In this document: one piece after another, positions 60,611-64,000 of the stretch
Numbering within the stretch: the first letter of the stretch is position 1
How the letters are laid out: each line of letters begins with the position of its first letter
Assembly: GCF_030915465.1 (NCBI RefSeq)
Contig: NZ_CP133267.1
Span: forward strand, 4,391,001 to 4,455,000
Reading direction: 5' to 3'
DNA: 64,000 bases
Source of the DNA: Neobacillus sp. PS3-34
GTDB taxonomy: Bacteria > Bacillota > Bacilli > Bacillales > Cytobacillaceae
Made by a program: the position numbers and the translations under genes
Notes under the pieces: model-generated
Told to the model about the DNA's origin: nothing
Database searches by the model: none
Seen by the model: only the letters and a program-made list of their open reading frames with translations

Positions 60611-60871
60611 ATGCCTTACCATAAGAATAAACAACAGGCTTTTCAGGCAGCGCAGCAAGGCGTTGAGGATGCACAGGAGCTTTATTATGAAATTGTTAAT
60701 GATAGCGCTAGCTTTGGCCATCAATTACAGCATCTTAAACAGGAAGTAAATGAGGCATTTCAGCAAATTGAGAATGCAATGGAGGTAGCATCAGAGCATC
60801 AAAGGGCACAGCTAGAGAAGTTTAGGCAGGATTTGCAAAGCATGGTTAATGAAGTAAACCAAACGGAATAG
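60611..60871 (+). CDS. Small helical protein of unknown function
   Basis: ATG 60611 gives an 86-residue product (MPYHKNKQQAFQAAQQGVED onward); GTG 60599 is an alternative start directly after AGGAGGA, too close for that site. It is almost entirely helical, rich in Gln, Glu, Ala and heptad-like hydrophobics (FGHQLQHLKQEVNEAFQQIE, AMEVASEHQRAQLEKFRQDL), so probably a coiled coil. No signal or membrane segment. It lies in opposite orientation between sspP and sspO, which suggests a spore-related small protein, but I recognise no family. Confidence 0.65.
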   Translation: MPYHKNKQQAFQAAQQGVEDAQELYYEIVNDSASFGHQLQHLKQEVNEAFQQIENAMEVASEHQRAQLEKFRQDLQSMVNEVNQTE

Positions 60872-60876
60872 AAAAA

Positions 60877-60898
60877 GGCGGGGGAAACCCCGCCACTT
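60877..60898. terminator. Terminator between the small helical protein gene and sspO
   Basis: GGCGGGG-GAAA-CCCCGCC, 7-bp GC stem with a GNRA-like tetraloop, with T-rich sequence after it; serves both convergent genes. Confidence 0.85.
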
Positions 60899-60918
60899 TT
60901 ATTTTCAACTATCCTTTA

Positions 60919-61065
60919 TCATTGATTTTTCTTCCGCTTTTTATTGTTTTGTTTTTCCTTTTCCGTTAATGGTTCGTTTGCAAGCTCCTCGTTAAAGCCA
61001 GCTCCCTGGCCGTCTTTTGCAGCATTCATGCCTGGAATAACATGATTCGCCTTTCTTCTTTGCAT
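60919..61065 (-). CDS. sspO: Small acid-soluble spore protein O
   Basis: A 48-residue protein: [48 protein letters not shown]. RKANHVIxGMN-AK---GAG and LTE-E-QNNKKRK-NQ match B. subtilis SspO. ATG at 61065 follows AGGAGG. In B. subtilis sspO and sspP are adjacent and co-transcribed beside citB; here a plus-strand gene separates them. Confidence 0.93.
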   Translation of the reverse strand: MQRRKANHVIPGMNAAKDGQGAGFNEELANEPLTEKEKQNNKKRKKNQ

Positions 61066-61227
61066 TCCAATCACCTCCTATACCTTTTAATATTTCCACT
61101 GTGTGATAAAAGAATGAAAATAATTGTTTTTCCAACATAGTATAGAGGTGTAAACCATTAAGGTGCATTTATAAGTAATCCGTTTAGATACATGCCTTTC
61201 TAATCATTTTAAAAACAAAATAAATAA

Positions 61228-61271
61228 AATGATAAGAAAAACTTATCATTCGCAATAACATTCTTGTTATT
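61228..61271 (+). promoter_or_regulatory. Two inverted repeats upstream of aconitase
   Basis: AATGATAAG-AAAAA-CTTATCATT (61228-61250, perfect 9-bp arms) and AATAAC-ATTCTT-GTTATT (61254-61271, perfect 6-bp arms) lie 130-175 nt ahead of the aconitase start. B. subtilis citB is repressed by CcpC at ATAA-N7-TTAT dyads; the second repeat contains ATAA...TTAT with an 8-nt gap, so it is a near match. The rest of the 61066-61401 gap is AT-rich and holds no gene. Confidence 0.45.
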
Positions 61272-61401
61272 TACTTACATAATAGGTTTGTATTAAGATG
61301 TAAATTGTAAGAAAAGTGAGGATGGATGGGAAAATTCAAACTTTTCGACTTTTATCGTATTTTAGTATATGATGTTGATGATGATTGAGGGGGTATTACA
61401 T

Positions 61402-64000
61402 TTGACTATTAACGACGTATTTAATGCACGCTCTTCCTTTGAAGTAAATGGTAAACGCTATCACTATTACCGTTTGGCAGCTTTGGAAGAAGCTGGTGCT
61501 GGCAATGTATCAAAATTGCCTTATTCAGTTAAAGTATTATTAGAATCTGTACTTCGCCAATATGATGGCCGCGTTATTACAAAAGAGCATGTTGAAAACC
61601 TTGCAAAATGGGGCACAAATGAAGTGAAGGAAGTGGATGTGCCATTCAAGCCTTCCCGCGTAATCCTTCAAGACTTTACAGGCGTACCTGCTGTCGTTGA
61701 CCTTGCTTCTTTAAGAAAAGCAATGGCAGACATGGGCGGAGATCCTGATAAAATCAATCCTGAGAAAACGGTTGACCTTGTTATCGACCACTCTGTACAG
61801 GTTGATAAGTATGGAACTCCAGATGCACTTGAAGCAAATATGGTATTGGAATTTGAACGAAATGCAGAGCGCTATCAGTTCCTAAGCTGGGCACAAAAAG
61901 CATTTAACAATTATCGTGCTGTTCCACCTGCAACAGGAATTGTCCACCAGGTTAACCTTGAATACCTTGCAGATGTGGTTCATGTAGCAGAGGTAGACGG
62001 CGAACTAGAAGCATATCCTGATACGCTTGTTGGAACTGACTCACATACAACTATGATCAACGGTCTTGGTGTATTGGGCTGGGGCGTTGGCGGTATCGAG
62101 GCAGAAGCTGGAATGCTTGGCCAGCCATCTTATTTCCCTGTTCCTGAAGTAGTAGGCGTTAAGCTTACAGGTGAGCTTCCAAACGGTGCTACAGCTACAG
62201 ACCTTGCACTTAAAGTTACACAAGTACTTAGAAGCAAAGGTGTGGTAGGCAAATTTGTCGAGTTCTTCGGACCAGGAGTATCTGTTCTTCCGCTTGCTGA
62301 CCGTGCGACGATTGCCAACATGGCACCTGAATATGGTGCAACGTGCGGATTCTTCGCAATTGATGATGAATCACTTAACTATATGCGCCTGACAGGCCGT
62401 GATGAAGAGCAAATCAATGTTGTTGAGCAATATTGCAAAGCAAACGGATTATTCTTCAACCCAGCTGAAGAGCCAGTTTATACTGATATAGTTGAAATTA
62501 ATATTGCTGAGATCGAAGCAAACCTGTCAGGACCTAAGCGTCCACAGGATTTAATTCCTCTTTCAAAAATGAAAGAAGAATTCGTTAAAGCAGTAAGCGC
62601 ACCTCAAGGTAACCAGGGCTTCGGCTTGAAGGAAAAAGAACTTTCAAAAGAAGTAGCTGTAAAGTTCCATAATGGAGACCAAACAGTAATGAAAACGGGT
62701 GCAGTTGCAATTGCTTCTATCACTAGCTGTACGAATACATCCAACCCTTACGTATTAGTGGGAGCAGGGCTTGTTGCTAAGAAGGCTGTTGAATTAGGAA
62801 TGGAAGTTCCTAAATTCGTTAAAACATCATTAGCACCAGGATCAAAGGTTGTTACAGGTTATCTTCGTGATTCAGGATTGCTTCCTTACCTTGAGCAAAT
62901 CGGCTTTAACCTTGTAGGATATGGTTGTACTACATGTATCGGTAACTCTGGTCCATTAAGAGACGAAATCGAAACTGCCATTGCTGAAAACGATATGCTT
63001 GTTACATCCGTATTATCTGGTAACCGTAACTTTGAAGGACGTATTCATCCGCTTGTTAAAGCTAACTACCTTGCATCACCGCCGCTTGTAGTTGCATATG
63101 CATTAGCAGGAAATGTTAATATTGACTTCCAGTCAGAGCCAATCGGCAAGGACAGAGAAGGTAATGACGTGTTCTTTAAGGATATCTGGCCAAGCACTGA
63201 AGAAGTGAACGAAGTAGTAAAACGTACCGTAACTCCTGAGCTTTTCAACAGAGAATATGCGCATGTTTTCAGTGACAATGAACGCTGGAATGAAATCAAA
63301 ACAAGCAATGAGCCTTTATATACATGGGATCTTGATTCCACGTATATTCAGAATCCTCCATTCTTTGAAGGATTAACTCCTAACCCTGATGAAGTTAAGC
63401 CATTGGCTGACTTACGTGTTGTGGCTAAATTTGGAGATTCAGTTACAACAGACCATATTTCTCCGGCAGGTGCAATCGGCAAAGATACACCAGCAGGGAA
63501 ATACCTTCGTGAAAAAGGTGTTGAACCACGTGATTTCAACTCCTACGATTCACGACGCGGAAATCATGAAGTAATGATGCGTGGTACATTTGCGAATATC
63601 CGTATCCGAAACCAAATCGCACCGGGCACAGAAGGTGGCGTAACAACCTACTGGCCAACAGGCGAAGTAACTTCTATCTATGATGCTTGTATGAAGTATA
63701 AAGAAGAAGGTACCGGCCTTGCTGTTCTTGCAGGTAAAGATTACGGAATGGGTTCATCCCGTGACTGGGCTGCTAAAGGAACAAACCTATTAGGAATCAA
63801 AACTGTCATTGCTGAAAGCTTTGAGCGTATCCACCGTTCAAATCTTGTATTGATGGGTGTTCTTCCTCTTCAATTTAAGGATGGCGACAGCGCTGAATCA
63901 CTTGGATTAACTGGAAAAGAAACATTCAGTGTCCAGGTTGATGAGAGCGTGAGACCGCGTGATATGGTTAAAGTAATTGCTACTGATGAAGCTGGAAAAG
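61402..64000 (+). CDS. acnA: Aconitate hydratase (cut by window end)
   Basis: TTG start at 61402 behind GAGGGGG. 866 codons are visible, without interruption. Residues [74 protein letters not shown], then the iron-sulfur cysteines in [11 protein letters not shown] and [13 protein letters not shown], and the swivel-domain [17 protein letters not shown]. It is the citrate-isocitrate isomerase of the TCA cycle and, in its cluster-free form, an RNA-binding regulator in Bacillus. A downstream end is outside the window; the total is normally about 905 residues. Confidence 0.95.
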   Translation, partial: MTINDVFNARSSFEVNGKRYHYYRLAALEEAGAGNVSKLPYSVKVLLESVLRQYDGRVITKEHVENLAKWGTNEVKEVDVPFKPSRVILQDFTGVPAVVDLASLRKAMADMGGDPDKINPEKTVDLVIDHSVQVDKYGTPDALEANMVLEFERNAERYQFLSWAQKAFNNYRAVPPATGIVHQVNLEYLADVVHVAEVDGELEAYPDTLVGTDSHTTMINGLGVLGWGVGGIEAEAGMLGQPSYFPVPEVVGVKLTGELPNGATATDLALKVTQVLRSKGVVGKFVEFFGPGVSVLPLADRATIANMAPEYGATCGFFAIDDESLNYMRLTGRDEEQINVVEQYCKANGLFFNPAEEPVYTDIVEINIAEIEANLSGPKRPQDLIPLSKMKEEFVKAVSAPQGNQGFGLKEKELSKEVAVKFHNGDQTVMKTGAVAIASITSCTNTSNPYVLVGAGLVAKKAVELGMEVPKFVKTSLAPGSKVVTGYLRDSGLLPYLEQIGFNLVGYGCTTCIGNSGPLRDEIETAIAENDMLVTSVLSGNRNFEGRIHPLVKANYLASPPLVVAYALAGNVNIDFQSEPIGKDREGNDVFFKDIWPSTEEVNEVVKRTVTPELFNREYAHVFSDNERWNEIKTSNEPLYTWDLDSTYIQNPPFFEGLTPNPDEVKPLADLRVVAKFGDSVTTDHISPAGAIGKDTPAGKYLREKGVEPRDFNSYDSRRGNHEVMMRGTFANIRIRNQIAPGTEGGVTTYWPTGEVTSIYDACMKYKEEGTGLAVLAGKDYGMGSSRDWAAKGTNLLGIKTVIAESFERIHRSNLVLMGVLPLQFKDGDSAESLGLTGKETFSVQVDESVRPRDMVKVIATDEAGK

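Overview
The window is about 64 kb of low-GC Firmicute DNA, almost certainly from a spore-forming Bacillaceae (Mesobacillus, Cytobacillus or Neobacillus type). Supporting evidence: two small acid-soluble spore protein genes (sspO, sspP) next to aconitase as in Bacillus subtilis, a guanine riboswitch ahead of xpt-pbuX, strong AGGAGG-type ribosome sites with frequent TTG/GTG starts, and Bacillus-type terminators. No tRNA, rRNA, CRISPR array, prophage or insertion sequence was seen.

Layout. 0-7.3 kb: the beta-oxidation half of a phenylacetate (paa) degradation cluster, with two enoyl-CoA hydratases, an aldehyde dehydrogenase, a hydroxyacyl-CoA dehydrogenase, a thiolase, a third hydratase and the PaaX repressor. 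7.4-11.9 kb: a nitronate monooxygenase-like flavoprotein, a three-gene ABC importer and a hot-dog thioesterase. 12-18 kb: phenylalanine dehydrogenase followed by a complete 2-oxoacid dehydrogenase complex (E1alpha, E1beta, E2, E3). 18-23 kb: the homogentisate branch (hppD, an aromatic aminotransferase candidate, a flavin-reductase-like protein, a fumarylacetoacetase-family hydrolase, hmgA). Together the first 23 kb read as one aromatic amino acid catabolic region. Phenylalanine could pass through phenylpyruvate to phenylacetyl-CoA and the paa route, and tyrosine through homogentisate.

23-37.7 kb holds mixed accessory genes: DegV, three MFS transporters, a second nitronate monooxygenase, a PAP2 protein, an exported phosphoesterase, a GH66 and GH31 glycosidase pair behind a palindromic operator candidate, an arginase-family protein and a GNAT. 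37.7-41 kb is a PhnCDE-type ABC importer. 41-50.5 kb has AlkD, an ABC-F ATPase, a pyridoxamine-phosphate-oxidase-like gene carrying an exact 377-bp tandem duplication, its divergent MocR regulator, DinB, GNAT, an MFS protein and xpt-pbuX. 50.9-56.8 kb has a chemoreceptor, the threonine catabolic pair kbl-tdh and a DASS-type transporter.

56.9-60.3 kb is the most interesting stretch, a selenium locus. selD has an in-frame UGA at its catalytic position. A divergent 79-residue SelW/Rdx-type gene reads through an in-frame UGA in a CxxU motif. selA follows. Both UGA codons have stem-loops just downstream that could be SECIS elements. The PhnCDE-like importer 16 kb away may supply selenium oxyanions.

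Caution on sequence quality: 20 otherwise well-conserved genes have broken frames, by my reading 22 indels, plus one in-frame ochre codon. The breaks include every kind of housekeeping enzyme, and at least 13 sit at a GGCC tetranucleotide flanked by G or C. I read most of these as systematic deletion errors in the assembly, not real pseudogenes, and list the genes as CDS with the break described.
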